64,000 nt of DNA, taken from Larix kaempferi (taxonomy: Eukaryota > Streptophyta > Pinopsida > Pinales > Pinaceae). This document shows, piece by piece, positions 12,395-23,440 of the stretch. Both the position numbers and the translations under genes were made by a program. The DNA lies in the NCBI GenBank assembly GCA_027924585.1, contig BSBM01000994.1, forward strand, positions 6,703,001 through 6,767,000, written 5' to 3'. Every line of letters starts with the position of its first letter. Position 1 is the stretch's first letter. The notes under the pieces were generated by a model. That model did not search any database, was not told where the DNA came from, and worked only from the letters and a program-made list of their open reading frames with translations.

Positions 12395-13065
12395 CCGGTG
12401 CATTCTTCAACTGAAATGGAATCACTGTGTACTGAAAATAGCCCCATTCTGTCACAAAGGTTGTCTTGTGGCGATCTTCTTTCACGATTCTAATCTGATG
12501 ATAGCCAGTGAACCCATCCATGAAAGAATACATCTCTTGGCCAGCCAAACCTTCCAGGACCTCATCAGTGAACGGGGTCGGAAATGGATCATGCAGACAT
12601 GCATCATTCAGCTTCCACAAGTGGACACAAATGCACACTTTGCCTGTCTTCTTGTCATGCACCACCATAGGACTAATCCAATCTAATACCTCAACCGGTT
12701 TGATAATGCCAGCATCCAACATGTAGTCAAGTTCTACTTTGACCCTCTCTTTATGGCGCAGATTCACTCGATATGGTCGCTGCCTTGTTGGTTTTGTGTC
12801 TGGTTTCAATGGGAGCTTCATCTCCCCCAAATCCCCCAAGATTCCCTTCATCTCAGAAAACTTCGTAGGGAACAAGTCTTGGAATTCGTGCAACAAGTCA
12901 GTAAATTTCCCCATCATCTCATCATCCCAATAGTCCCCAACATTCACAAACTTTGGACTTTCCTCTATTCCAATGTTGACCTTTCGGAGCTTCAATAGCT
13001 GACCGATTGGATCAATTGGCGCATCTGGTGCTACCACATCGTGACTACATTCTGATTATGGAATA
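12395..13065 (-). pseudogene. pol: Element B2 reverse transcriptase, N-terminal part
   Basis: Minus strand, open from 13037 to the junction. Visible motifs: KFTDLLHEFQDLFP (about 12910), KPTRQRPYRVN, GIIKPVE, then CVHLWKLND at the first block. The motif carrying a catalytic Asp is FMDGFTGYHQIRI (about 12490-12530). It ends after FQLKNAP, so the YxDD active-site segment is missing because B1 inserted there. A stop at about 13056 separates it from the upstream frame. Confidence 0.88.
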
Positions 13066-13099
13066 TTGATGTTCCGCAGATCATCACCATCCTTCGTTC

Positions 13100-13660
13100 C
13101 ACTAGTGATATTATAACATTCCATCATGGATTGCATCTTGCAATGCGTATGCGGGTCCGCAGGATATGCCACTGGAACAAACTTTAGAACCACATCACGG
13201 ATGAGCACAAAGCATTATGGACATCCAAGTTGGCATCTGCAAAGATGAAAGTATGAGTAAAACAAACTGTCAACTCCAACCAAGTGGTAATCTCCCGTTG
13301 CAGTTCAGTTGTAGTATACCATGATTGCGGCATCTCGTCCAGCGTATGGACAAAGGCATGGACCCACTCATCCTTTGGTCACGATGCCCACAACATCTGA
13401 CATTCCATCAAATGACTGCCAGGGTCATTCCGTCCATCATATTTCCTTGTGTGGTAAACTTCAGTGTCACCAAAGTGAACTGTCAGCAATCTCCGGCATT
13501 GCGGCCACCCATCAATAGATTTCTTATGTGTCGCCCACCAATGTGTTGGAGCAGCCTTCAACACTTCCTCCAATGCCAGCAATCGTTTTGGTTCTGAAAC
13601 CTTTTCCTCGAATGCTATGAGAAAATCAGACAAACCGTGCAACCCTTCATATACTGGAAG
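13100..13660 (-). pseudogene. Element B2 capsid-like domain between protease and RT
   Basis: Minus-strand frame 13642 to 13379, continuing with stops towards 13100. It reads like a retrotransposon Gag capsid: KYDGRNDPGSHLMECQ, then DEWVHAFVHTLDEMPQSWY (about 13310-13375), then TWLELTVCFTHTF. The true gag of this element lies upstream at 15641-16556, so this is a second, separate Gag-type fold placed after the protease. Function unknown; it could be an extra structural protein. Homology is by motif recall, not by search. Confidence 0.6.
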
Positions 13661-13701
13661 TGCAACAGTTTCAGTTGCAACACGGCATAATGACTACGTG
13701 A

Positions 13702-13962
13702 CTAACCCACACTTGCGGATTGACACCTCATGCAAGCAATTTTGCAATTCTCTAAAGTGTCATCAGAGTCAAAAGACATAGAGCTGAAGCTGCGCCACCC
13801 AATCTCACCGTCGGCAGTCGGGTAAATATAATCTTCTGAAATATTGTATGCATGGTCCCATCCATTGGGAACATCATCTTTTACCAGTTCAATATACCTG
13901 CGTCCTTCAACCGGATCCAATGGAGCTATGACTCTTAGGTCGCGATTTTCAAAATTCATCAT
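13702..13962 (-). pseudogene. Element B2 ORF after the protease, unknown
   Basis: An 86-codon minus-strand frame, acidic, rich in Asp, Tyr and Ser, in the protease-to-RT interval. No motif recognised. It directly follows the protease frame, separated by one stop, and so probably belonged to the same polyprotein. Confidence 0.4.
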
Positions 13963-14290
13963 CTACTTCTTAAAGTTCATGACTGTTGCACTGTTGTTAG
14001 CCAACCCAATCCCTAGCAATGCGGGGTAGGAAATTCCCCCTTCAACTACTTCAATGACAACGAAGTCGGCATATGTCTTCATTCCTTCAATGTCCACAAC
14101 CAGGCGTGGAACTCTCCCAATCGGTGTCACCTTGGCCTGATTAGCCAGACAGAGTTGTATGGGAGACCAGCTCAGCATTGAAATCCCCATTTTCTGCCAA
14201 GCCTTCTTAGTTAGGATGTTGACATCCGAATCAAGATCCAGAATAACTGACTCAACCTCATAGTCTCCAATCTAAATGTTCATGCACATC
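13963..14290 (-). pseudogene. pol: Element B2 aspartic protease
   Basis: Minus-strand protease with active-site block LDLDSDVNILTKKAWQKMG near 14190-14250, where the family usually has D-x-G or D-S-G. Here the residue after the Asp pair is Ser followed by Asp. Typical downstream segments follow: LANQAKVTPIGRV (about 14110-14150) and FVVIEV, then a hydrophobic ALLGIGLANN resembling the ILLGRPWL segment. Upstream it joins the knuckle region through a frame with stops. Confidence 0.65.
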
Positions 14291-14445
14291 TCCTTACCTG
14301 TCTTCTGCCTCTGTAAGGATTTTATTGTGGACTCTCGCCATCCCCTGGCTAGTCGTTGCAACAACCCTTCGATCTCGGCAAGAGCATCAGGATCCCTTTC
14401 CAGTGATAAACAACTTTCAAAAAAAAATTGTAACGTACCAGACTG

Positions 14446-15640
14446 TCATGTTGGACCTACCTCAGAAGTGGAATCAAAAGCAAGAGGCATGTCACAAATA
14501 ATTGCCTTACCACAATCTTGTTCCATCGCACGACATGCTTGAAAGAAGGTATCTCGCTCGAAATCAATGTCAAACGACACCTTCTTCTGCCCTGCTAACA
14601 GAATGAGAGGATGTGGACCATCTTCACTTGTCGTCGCACCTCCACGAGTAATAACTGCAACAGTAGCATCTTGTGTCCTCGGTTCCGCAGAAATTGTCAC
14701 GATAGTTGCACCCTGAGTCTGATTCAGTGGCAGAGTCCCAGGTTGGTTCACGTTCTAGTTAGAATTTTGATTCAGATGCTGGTTCTGGTTCTATGGTGGT
14801 TGTTGTACTTGATTCTGCACTGGTTGCTGCACCTAATTTTGATTCTGTAACTACGGAACATTCCTCACTTGCCATCGCGCAATCAACTACAGGCAGTTTT
14901 CAACAGTGTGATCGATAAAAAAACAAAACGTACACTGTGTTTGTAATTGTGGGCAATCTCGTTGGTAGTGTCCCCACACTCCGCAATCATAACAATGGAC
15001 AGGTCCTCGACCTCCTCATCCTTGTCCTCCTCCGTGACCAAATCCCCCACTGCGTCCTCCCCGGAATACTCCATGGAATCCCCCTTGTTGCTGGTATTGC
15101 GGTTGCTGCATGGGATTTGGTTGCGGTTGTGCATACTTCCTGGGCTACATGTACTGTGGCTGTTGAACGTATTGTGGCTACTGTGGAGCCATTTGCATCA
15201 GAGCATATTGCGACATAAACTGTTGTTGTTGTTGCTGCGGTACAAACTGCACCTGTAGTTGAGGCAGCGGCTGGGCTACTTGTGGCTGCAGTTTCGATTG
15301 TTGTATGGCACAATGGTCATCCTTCACATAGAATGCATCTTACGTTCGTTATTGAAGTAACCCATATGCTTGGTAGTCCTTGTGTTCATGTCCCATGGAT
15401 TTGCAGAAGGTACAATACAGATTCATTGATTTTGTGACCATCGTCTGCATGTATTGACACTCTTCATGGCAGTGCCCATATACCTGGAAGATGCGACACC
15501 ACGGCATGTCTCTGCCACTCAATGGATTCGGTGCTCCTAAAACCAGATAATTGCGGAAGTCTAGGAAATTATCCTTATTATGCCCCTCTCCACGACATCG
15601 TGTACACCATACTTCTTCACGCTATTCCTTACCCTTCTTA
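14446..15640 (-). pseudogene. gag: Element B2 Gag C-terminal region with five zinc knuckles and a Gln-rich tract
   Basis: Minus strand. Three CCHC-type knuckles in about 15400-15620 each have one metal ligand replaced: CTRCRGEGHNKDNF (last Cys is Phe), CRIFQVYGHCHEEC (second Cys is Phe) and CTFCKSMGHEHKDY (last Cys is Tyr). A Gln/Pro-rich and Gly-rich stretch follows (15020-15310). Then come two intact knuckles: CYDCGVWGHYQRDC at 14953-14994 and CTFCFFIDHTVENC at 14893-14934. Knuckles bind the element RNA. Frames shift several times, so no full product is made. Confidence 0.7.
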
Positions 15641-16556
15641 AGGTCTTGTAGCTGTATTGTCAAGTTAACCAACTGTGTTTGAATCTGTGACATACCCGCG
15701 GCGAAGCTTCCAACCGCATCACAATCTCTAGAGCTTCACTCGGTGTTGTAATGTTCTGTTGCATCAGTGGTAGTTGAATGTGAGGGAGCAATGCCACGAT
15801 GAACCATTCTTTCTACTGGACAGTTCTCATGTCGAAGCTGACCCTTGCCATCAGTGTTTTGAATCGCTGGTCAAAATCCCACATAGTTTCATTGGGGTAC
15901 TACTTAATTGATTTTAGTTCTGTAATATACTGCACTTCAGATTTGGGTTTTCTAAACTTTGCAATCAATCCAGCTCGAACTTCATCCAACGTCTTTTCTG
16001 GAGCACCTACAGGAACCTACACAAACTTCATGAACCCATCTAATGCGCGACCCCGAAGGGTTCTCGCCAATTGTCCTTTCTTGGCATTATCATCAGTAAT
16101 TTTCTTTACAGTCCATACTGCTTCACATAAGAACCAGTACTGCTCGGGATTATCTGTTCCATTTCCATTGAACAACAGTAACTTTGCATCTTCGCCCGCC
16201 ATCCTGGGATTCCTTCCTACAGTCGCTGAGCTACTAGTAATTAAATTATGTTGACCTGATGAAGATGGTGGTGTCAAAGTTGTATTTCTTATTGGTTGAG
16301 AGACAGTGAGTGGAGGTGTGGGTACGTTGTTGCTGGGGTTTTCTCCTTCCTCTATCCTGGGCGTATCCTGGTTTTCCTTGTCATCACTATGAGGTCCCTT
16401 CATCCCATGTGGTGTTCCTTCGCGGCCTTGCATTTCGATTGCAGTAGGACCTTCTCCTGCCCTCTGCCTCTTTTCCTGTCGAAACCTTGCTACTCCCCTT
16501 GTAAGACCACTCTCTTCCTCAGCTTCCTTCACAGTCTCATCATGACCTGCACCCAT
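15641..16556 (-). pseudogene. gag: Element B2 Gag, capsid part
   Basis: Minus-strand frame 16556-16017 continues, with two or three stops, to about 15650. The N-terminal third is charged and low-complexity. The capsid part begins near 16200 (KLLLFNGNGTDNPEQYWFLC) and goes on with GQLARTLRGRALDGFMKF, EVRAGLIAKFRKPKSE and MWDFDQRFKTLMARV, the usual Retrotrans_gag pattern. Stops near 16016, 15900 and 15810 break it. Confidence 0.8.
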
Positions 16557-16686
16557 CTACCCCTTATCATTCCATGTACCGCCCCCCTACCATCGTGGTA
16601 TCCACGGCCTCCTCCCACCAGGGTTATTACTGATCTAGGTGCATCTTCAGTATGCCCTTTTCGCAAATGAGCATTTTAATGGACAA

Positions 16687-17109
16687 CTATAGCGACAACA
16701 TAAACCTACCCCTTGGCCCGTTGAAGAATTCCCTTTCTGCCTCATTGTAAGACTTTATTGTATCAAACACAAACCGAGTGATATATCCTTCCAGTATGCT
16801 GTCAACCCAAACCTCAACAGCCCACGATGCTTTGTTGTTGACTTCTTGCAACTCCGGGATCAGTTCTGGGGTCCAGGATGTCAGCTCGCCACCTTGGAAG
16901 TTCCTCTTTTGGAAGGTCAGTTTTTCTAACCACTCATACAGGTTGATTGGGAACTCGCAGAAAAAATATTCGTGTCGACCGTCATGAATGTACTTCGCCA
17001 ACCACCAATCTGTCGACAACCCAGCGTTTTTATTTTCTTTTTCAATGAACTCTCTCAACTTTAGGTCGAACCAATATTGGATCTTCGATCTTGTAGGATG
17101 CCACAACAT
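16687..17109 (-). pseudogene. Element B2 extra ORF upstream of gag, unknown
   Basis: A 140-codon minus-strand frame rich in Trp, Phe, Tyr and charged residues, for example WFDLKLREFIEKENKN and WTPELIPELQEVN. I recognise no domain. It lies between the LTR candidate and gag in the same orientation. It has no internal stop, unlike the neighbouring gag. Either an added 5' ORF of this element lineage or an N-terminal extension of Gag. Confidence 0.5.
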
Positions 17110-17338
17110 ATCCTCCTTTCACTTCGTACTAAGGTACCGGCAACGGAACCATTTGTTGAGACAAACCCAATCAACAAGGGTTTCGCACGCTGTTGACACC
17201 CAAGCCACTGCGATCTCCCTGAGCACCAGCCCATACAGTTTTAACCCTGTCTAGCAACACCTGTGGAGCAGATGAGGTCTCACCCGAGATGTTCAAGGGA
17301 GAGTTGACGGAACCATGTTTCCGCCGAATGAAGGAGGA

Positions 17339-18008
17339 TGTTGTGCATCAATTGACTAACTTATTGCAACATTCATAAATAGATCTAAGCATTTAACAAA
17401 GTCATTAATCATAATCGCGACATCATTCTACAGATCTTATTATCGACAAAATCATTATCGCGATATATATAACAGTAAAGCATTAATTGCAGCAAGGAAA
17501 CATCTCATCATTCATAAATTCATATAGCAAAATGCATTTACCAGAAAAGACATAGGGATTCTACTCAAACTCTATCACATCATATTCATCTCCACAAAAA
17601 CCCAGATACAACAAGATATTCAACTCAGTTATCTCTCGGATATCTCTTCGCTATCACTTACAAAATATTTTCAAAGATCTCTCTAGCTATCCAAGGATGT
17701 CCCAACACTTACAAACCTACATCTACTTATAGGCCTACGCCTTTACATTTTTGGTCCACTTCGGCAATTGCCTAATTGCTTCTTAGCAAACGTTTACAAA
17801 AACTAACCCAAAATCCCACATAATGCGGTCAAATGACCCAAAAACCCCCATAGTGCGGTCTAAATGACCCAAAATATACATGACGCGGTCCAACTGACCC
17901 AAAAAATACAAAAAGTACTATCGCCATGCGCACTGCTTTCCTTCTTCCGTAGTACCTTTGGCCTTGTGCACCATCCGCGATGTTGACTTATCAAACTGCC
18001 TTCCAACA
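17339..18008 (-). repeat. Element B2 5' LTR candidate
   Basis: In plus reading it starts TGTTGTGCATC and ends CCTTCCAACA, giving TG..CA with a TGTTG/CAACA inverted repeat; about 670 bp. It sits where the 5' LTR should be. No second copy exists in the window and I could not identify a convincing primer-binding site beside it, so the boundaries are tentative. Confidence 0.4.
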
Positions 18009-18449
18009 GGAGTATAGTTTTATTAGAGGGGGTTTTATTATTATTATTGTATAGGATGTAATGCATGAAGAGAGGAGAAGAGAGGAAGTTGCATAGGAGG
18101 AATTGAGTGTTGGAGAAGAAAGAGAAGGGAGATCCCTATATGAAGAAGAATGTATAAGGAGATGATATGAAGGGAAACCAAAGAATTTGGATGGAGAATA
18201 AAAAGGAGATAGGAGAGGGAAAGGAAATAAAAAAATAACAAAGAGAAATAAAAGAAAAATGAAGTTTGAGGTAAAGAAAACTAGACCACTCAATAGAAAA
18301 ATGTAGAGATAAATTATTTTGGGGTTTTTATACAATTCCTCAATATTGTAAGGCTAGCTGAGACTTACACTAATAAGCATAAATTTTATAGATGAATAAT
18401 CGAGTTTGAGAACCCAATTATATTTCGAACGAGTTTGAATGTGTATTAA
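18009..18449. other. Flanking DNA between elements B2 and D, purine-rich
   Basis: No gene. The plus strand from about 18060 to 18270 is almost entirely A and G (many GAGA and GGA runs), preceded by a short TTA run near 18038. Its last five bases, ATTAA (18445-18449), are the target duplication of element D. Confidence 0.6.
18445..18449. repeat. Target-site duplication of element D, left copy
   Basis: ATTAA here and ATTAA at 40179-40183 are identical and directly flank the two LTRs of element D, 21.7 kb apart. Confidence 0.85.
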
Positions 18450-19182
18450 TGATGCAGACACGGCCTATGTCGGCTGTGTATCAGTTCTACACAACGGAAT
18501 CAACAAAAAAACACAAGGATTGCCAAGAATGATGGGTTACAATTAAATGATAAAATCTCTTTACAGAGGTGAATACAACATGAGTCTAAACTCGGATCAG
18601 TCAGAATGAACATCGACCTTTACAACACTTGGTACATACACATGTGTGAGGGATTTCTTCTTCTTCAAATACCGTCTTCTACAACAGTTCTTCTCCAAGT
18701 CTTCCAAAAGGTTCCCTTCTCATATCACTAACTGAAATTTATACTTGTCTCTGGACTTAATCCACTTGGATCATCCTGAAGAATCTTCTCTCACTTCCAA
18801 GCATGGCCATACTACATTAAATATTTCACATGCCCCCCCTTTGTCACATTGCTCCACCTGGAATTCTACAACCACCTCCATAACTGCTTTTGCAATGGTT
18901 CCAACTACTCTAGCGACTCATTTCCTCGAGAATTCAACTGTGTCAATTAATAGTCATACTCGTCGTCAGCGTTCCATGAATTATTCCCCATTGGGTTGGC
19001 TTCACCTTTGACCATCTTCACCGCATATTGTCGTTGGTCATCGACCACACTTGGTTGGAATCTTTGTGATTTCACCACCACCATCGACTGTCACCCTATT
19101 CCTGGAGGTTGTTGACTATCCTCCGGGCCTTCTTGTTATCCATCTGTGAATTCTGGTTTTGGTCCATGATGCCCCTATATCA
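18450..19182 (-). repeat. Element D 3' LTR
   Basis: Matches 39443-40178 along its length with many substitutions. Plus reading starts TGATGCAGACA and ends CTATATCA. Just inside it (19183-19193 plus) the minus strand reads CCGAGGGAGGT, the polypurine tract. Confidence 0.88.
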
Positions 19183-19470
19183 ACCTCCCTCGGTTGAAAA
19201 TAAAGTTTCCCACAATTCTGCGATTCCTCGAGCTTGTCTTTTGAAATCTAGGTTGCCTCCAAATCTCGGTTTTCCCACCAGACCAAATATTATTTTCTTT
19301 TTTGGATCTATTCTTCCCATTCATCGAACACTTCTATGACCTCCTTTTTTGGATGGACTGGTATTTGTCCTTTCCAATCATATACCATCTCATTTCCACT
19401 CATCAACCCTTCTTCAAACTTGTACATGTGGGAAACATTAAATGTTGGTGATATGTCCATCTCCTCCTAT
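19183..19470 (-). pseudogene. pol: Element D integrase C-terminus and chromodomain
   Basis: Minus strand, read from 19470 down. MDISPTFNV begins near 19460 and is the conserved segment before the chromodomain. It is followed, with frame changes, by EVIEVFDEWEE, then YLVWWENRDLEATWISKD, a chromodomain core, near 19240-19300. It ends beside the polypurine tract. The upstream coding part is cut off at 19470 by element E. Confidence 0.75.
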
Positions 19471-20433
19471 TGTGGAAAAATTTGCAAAAGTGTACTCTTC
19501 CACTTGGTAAGGGGCTAATCCTTGTAGGTTGTAGCAAGGCTTCATTCCTTGGAGCCCATTTTGGTATGGTTGGTATTCCTACAAGTGATCCTGTAAGAGT
19601 TTGTTAGTGTAGTTCACATTCAAACATAGAAATTTTGATAAAAACAAAATGAAAGAGATGGGGGGAGAATGAAAACTTCAACAACAACCAAAGAGATGCT
19701 AAACCACTCTTGTATTTCCCAATGGAATAGTTTTACAACACCTAGGAGGTGTGGGATTCAAGGGAATCCAAAAATATCCCTTAGGGACGCCTTTATTGTC
19801 CAAACTAAAGGCTAAGTAGATGGAAGAACAATGGAAAGAAACACTTTCCCCTATATGGAAGGTGGAAAGGGAGCTTGGGAATGCTTACAATGGTAGGAAA
19901 TTGTGGGCTATTAGGAAGCTCCAACTCAAATCCAACAACCTAACCTTACTCTGATTTCTCTCTACAAAATGCATTCCAATGGATTTCTTTTATAGGCCAA
20001 GAGGTGACCAACAAACAACTAGATCCAAATGTGAACTCTTCTCCTTCATGAACTAGCTCCAAGGTACACAAGGGTGTCTGATTAATGCCACCAAGTGTGT
20101 GATGAGCCAAATTTTGATCTTTGGGGAGGAATGAGTATGCAATGTGCTATTGGGAGTGAGTGGTCCATCCATTTTGATAGTAGAACGACTATCGAAGGAA
20201 ACATTGTGCAGTTGTAGCATGGGTGTTGTACAGATAACTCATGCTATAGTGTGGGTCAAATTTGTATTACTTGCGCTACCCCTTTATTTTGACTATTCCT
20301 TGGCACTTATGGACTCATGCTATGTTTTGGATCTATTGAGGATGCCTATAGTGATATGCATTCTTTACATTGATGATTCCTTAATAGATGAATTGCCGAA
20401 ATGTCGCATGTGTGTGATTTTTAGGTGTTAACA
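19471..20433 (-). repeat. Element E 3' LTR
   Basis: Starts TGTGGAAAAATTTGC in plus reading. The first 380 bases repeat at 37170-37541. I place the inner end at 20433 because the minus strand there reads AAGGGGGCATC followed by TGTTAACACC: a polypurine tract and a typical LTR start. The inner half has no second copy in the window, so this edge is tentative. Confidence 0.55.
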
Positions 20434-22289
20434 GATGCCCCCTTATGTATGAGGTTAGGAGGGTACTGTAGAGCCGATAATGCATCATGTTTTATGTTGT
20501 TTCTATCCTGTTATGTAGAACGAAGCATATGTCGACAAATAGGGTTATCCCATGGGGGAAGATTGTTGGTGACGACCATTTGAGCTATAATAAAGAATAG
20601 TTTTTATACAAATGAGGCATGTATACCCATGCTCGTGAAATATTGTTAAAGTGATTACAATGAGAGAGGACCAAGGTGTTGACTCTACTATAATGCTGGG
20701 ACATGGATGAAGGTGGATTCAATCCATGTGTTAGTAAATAAAACACAAACTATTGCGGAGTGTTGAAGAAGTGGAATTGGTGGTGACCATGACAATCCCA
20801 CTGGGGTAGGGGACCAAACTGGTATGTAAATATTCCTAAGAGCTTCACTTATACCAAATATACTTTTACCATGATTTCCAATTGTGAACACTGCTACCTT
20901 CAAATGTACGTTTCCCCCTGATGCGATGATGTGTTGACATTGAGCATAAGGGAAACCACTTAGTTAGGGAGCACTAATGACTCTCCCTACGAAGTTCGAG
21001 GTGATCCGTTATAGTGATTGAAAGGGATCCCAATGCACCATTACAACTACTGCAACTCTTAGAATGTAGTGTTTTTATGTCGACAAGAGTTGAAGCACAT
21101 GATAAAACAAGAGTCTTATCCTAAGAACTGAGATCATATTGTAACCGACTGGTGGATGAAAAAACATGACACAAGACTGGTTGATAAGCGTGGGGCTCAT
21201 AACTTCCTTTGATTGATGTAAACATGGGGAGCAGGGACACCAACTTTTCTTTTGGAATGACACAGATTGAAACATACAAAGAAAAAATGAAAATGAAAGG
21301 GATTTGATGGAGACACAAAATGATGAGTGATGGTAACTAACAAAAAAAATATTGCTGAACATACAGAGACTCAAATACATCGATCAAAGGTGACCATGGG
21401 TTGTTGAAAAAATAATATGGTGTTCCCGCGATGTGAGGTGATGAGGGAACATGTTTGTACATAAAGAATAATGGTAGGGTCCCCACAATTTTAGATGTGT
21501 TGGGGGGCCAATTTGATGATGGGAGAAGTCCCCGTGGTTTTGAGTGGGTCGGGGGATGATTTCCAAAATGAAGTGGGGGTTATCTTGCAGACACAAATAC
21601 AGGTTCCCCATGAATTAATGCCATACAATATATACCTTCGGGATAACTGAATATAAAAGGTTACTTCTGAGGGTGGGGGACCCATAGGTGTATTTGCAGG
21701 GGTGATGATACGAGGGAGATTGTGAAGGGAAAAGTGCTCATGGAGGTATGAGGGCAATTTGTGAATTGTTCTCGTAACATGTTCTCAAGAATATGACAAG
21801 TGTATACTTGGTGGAGTAAATGCATAATTACAAAATGATAATCTAAGGGAGGGTCTTGTCACGCTAGGTTAGATTCCTCAGACTTGTGGGGGGTCAACAT
21901 CATGGATGTCAAATATTGATGATGGGGATGGAAATGGTGCACACACCCATGGGGGAGCATGTTATTCATAGTCATGATGTTGATGGAACATCAAGGCCAT
22001 GAATGGGGGCCCTATGGTTATCAATGGAAATACTGGGAAATGCATTATAAACGAAGGGTAAATAGTGTCTATATGCCAGTTACAAAATGATACTTGTGGT
22101 AGGGTGTGTGACCCCTATTGATGTAGGGTGGAGTCTTTTTATTATAGTGGAAAAGTAATAGTCTCTGAGATTGTCCTAGTCAGGATCCCGCAAAGACAAT
22201 GCACATACCTAAGTGTAGTAAAGAACATGACCAAGGTATTGACAATGCATAAATCATATACCCAAAACATCCGTACTTGTGGGGTACTG
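20434..22289 (-). other. Element E region between pol and 3' LTR
   Basis: About 1.9 kb with only short, unconvincing ORFs on both strands. The plus strand has G-rich runs. Long untranslated stretches or extra ORFs at this place are known in Tat-branch elements; no product can be supported here. Confidence 0.45.
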
Positions 22290-23440
22290 GAGAATTAAGG
22301 ATAAAATATTTTGAGGTTTAACCCATTGAGCGGGTTGTTGAGGGTGGTACCTTCATGGTCGGTTAAGATATAGGCTCATTTTTGGAGAAAATTCCTTATG
22401 ACATAAGGGCATGTCAACTTAGATACAAATTTTCCAGTTCCTGGTTTACTGTCTTTCTTCACAATAAACAAAAGAACAAAGTCACCTTCATTGAAGGTGC
22501 GTATTCGTAGTTGTCGATCATAGTGAGCCTTAGAACGAACTTTCATGGATTTTTCTATTGAATAAAACCACGTCATTCTTCGTTAAGATGTTCCAAGGTG
22601 AATAGGTGTTGCTCTAAGCAGGGGTATCTTGTAGAAACTCGATTGCAGATTGGAGGGGAGGGATTTGACATTCTATTGGGAGGACGACTTCTACACCAAG
22701 GAAAAGATGAAATGGGGTAAAACATGTAGTAGTTTTGACTAAAGTGCGGTAAGCTGAAAGGGGAGGAAAGAGCATGTGGTTCCAGTTGGTTTTTTTTGTT
22801 TCGACTGTGCATTGGAGCATAGTTTTAAGGATTTTGTTAACAACTTCGACCTGCTCGATTTCTTGAGGGTAGTAAGCGGTTGAAAATTCATGTTTTAGGC
22901 CTAACAGTTGCGACAATTCTTTGAATGTCTCATCACGAAAGGGTATTCCGTTGTCAGAGACAAGTTGCTTCAGAACACCGAAGCGGGAGAGGACGTGGTT
23001 GAAGAAGAACCGTGCAATGATCACTTCTTTACAATGAAATGTGGGCATCGCTTCTTGGTGAAATAATCCATGTCGACGATTATATGGTGGTGACCTTGGG
23101 ACAAAGCCGAACATCATTCCATAAAGTCAATTGCCCATTTTGAAAATGGGCACGTGGTGATGAATGGATGGAGTGATGCGGGGGGACACCGTGTTTTGTA
23201 GGAAAAGACCTGACAATTTGCACTTCGTTTAACAACATAGACACAATATTTAAATATGGAGGGCCAAAAATATCCTACTCACATGATTTTTTGGCTAGTG
23301 GCTAATCCAGAGAGGTGTTTTCCACAGGAGTTGTTATGCAAATCATTGAGAACTTGTTAGGATTCTTCATGCGTTAGAAACCGTCGAAGAATTGTGTCGA
23401 TTTCACGACGATATAGGACGTCCCTGATGAGGAGGTATCG
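22290..23440 (-). pseudogene. pol: Element E integrase
   Basis: Minus strand. The N-terminal zinc region is near 23230-23345 (NSCGKHLSGLATSQKIM and following). The core shows VSDNGIPFRDETF (about 22940-22980) and a Glu in EIEQVEVVNK (about 22825-22855); the first Asp block is disturbed by a frameshift near 23090. After the core come KVRSKAHYDRQLRIRTFNEGD (22480-22540) and, near 22290-22370, the terminal segment NPLNGLNLKIFYP that closes pol in Tat-type elements. Stops at 22375, 22576 and 22614 interrupt it. Confidence 0.85.

Larger units (their letters stand above)
12395..18008 (-). mobile_element. Element B2: Ty3 retrotransposon, 5' two-thirds
   Basis: Minus-strand order: LTR candidate, an extra ORF, gag, a zinc-knuckle and Gln-rich segment, protease, an unassigned ORF, a capsid-like domain, then RT. 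RT is truncated at 12395 by element B1. RNase H, integrase and the 3' LTR should lie beyond the left edge of the window. The capsid-like domain between protease and RT is unusual. Clade not assigned. Confidence 0.82.

Noticed and set aside
14611-15313. Leu/Val-rich and Thr/Ala-rich ORFs on both strands.
   Set aside because: They are alternative frames of the Gln-rich and knuckle region of B2 gag; no independent evidence of coding.
20144-20431. 95-codon plus-strand ORF as a host gene.
   Set aside because: Lies within the inferred E 3' LTR, no domain, opposite to element genes.
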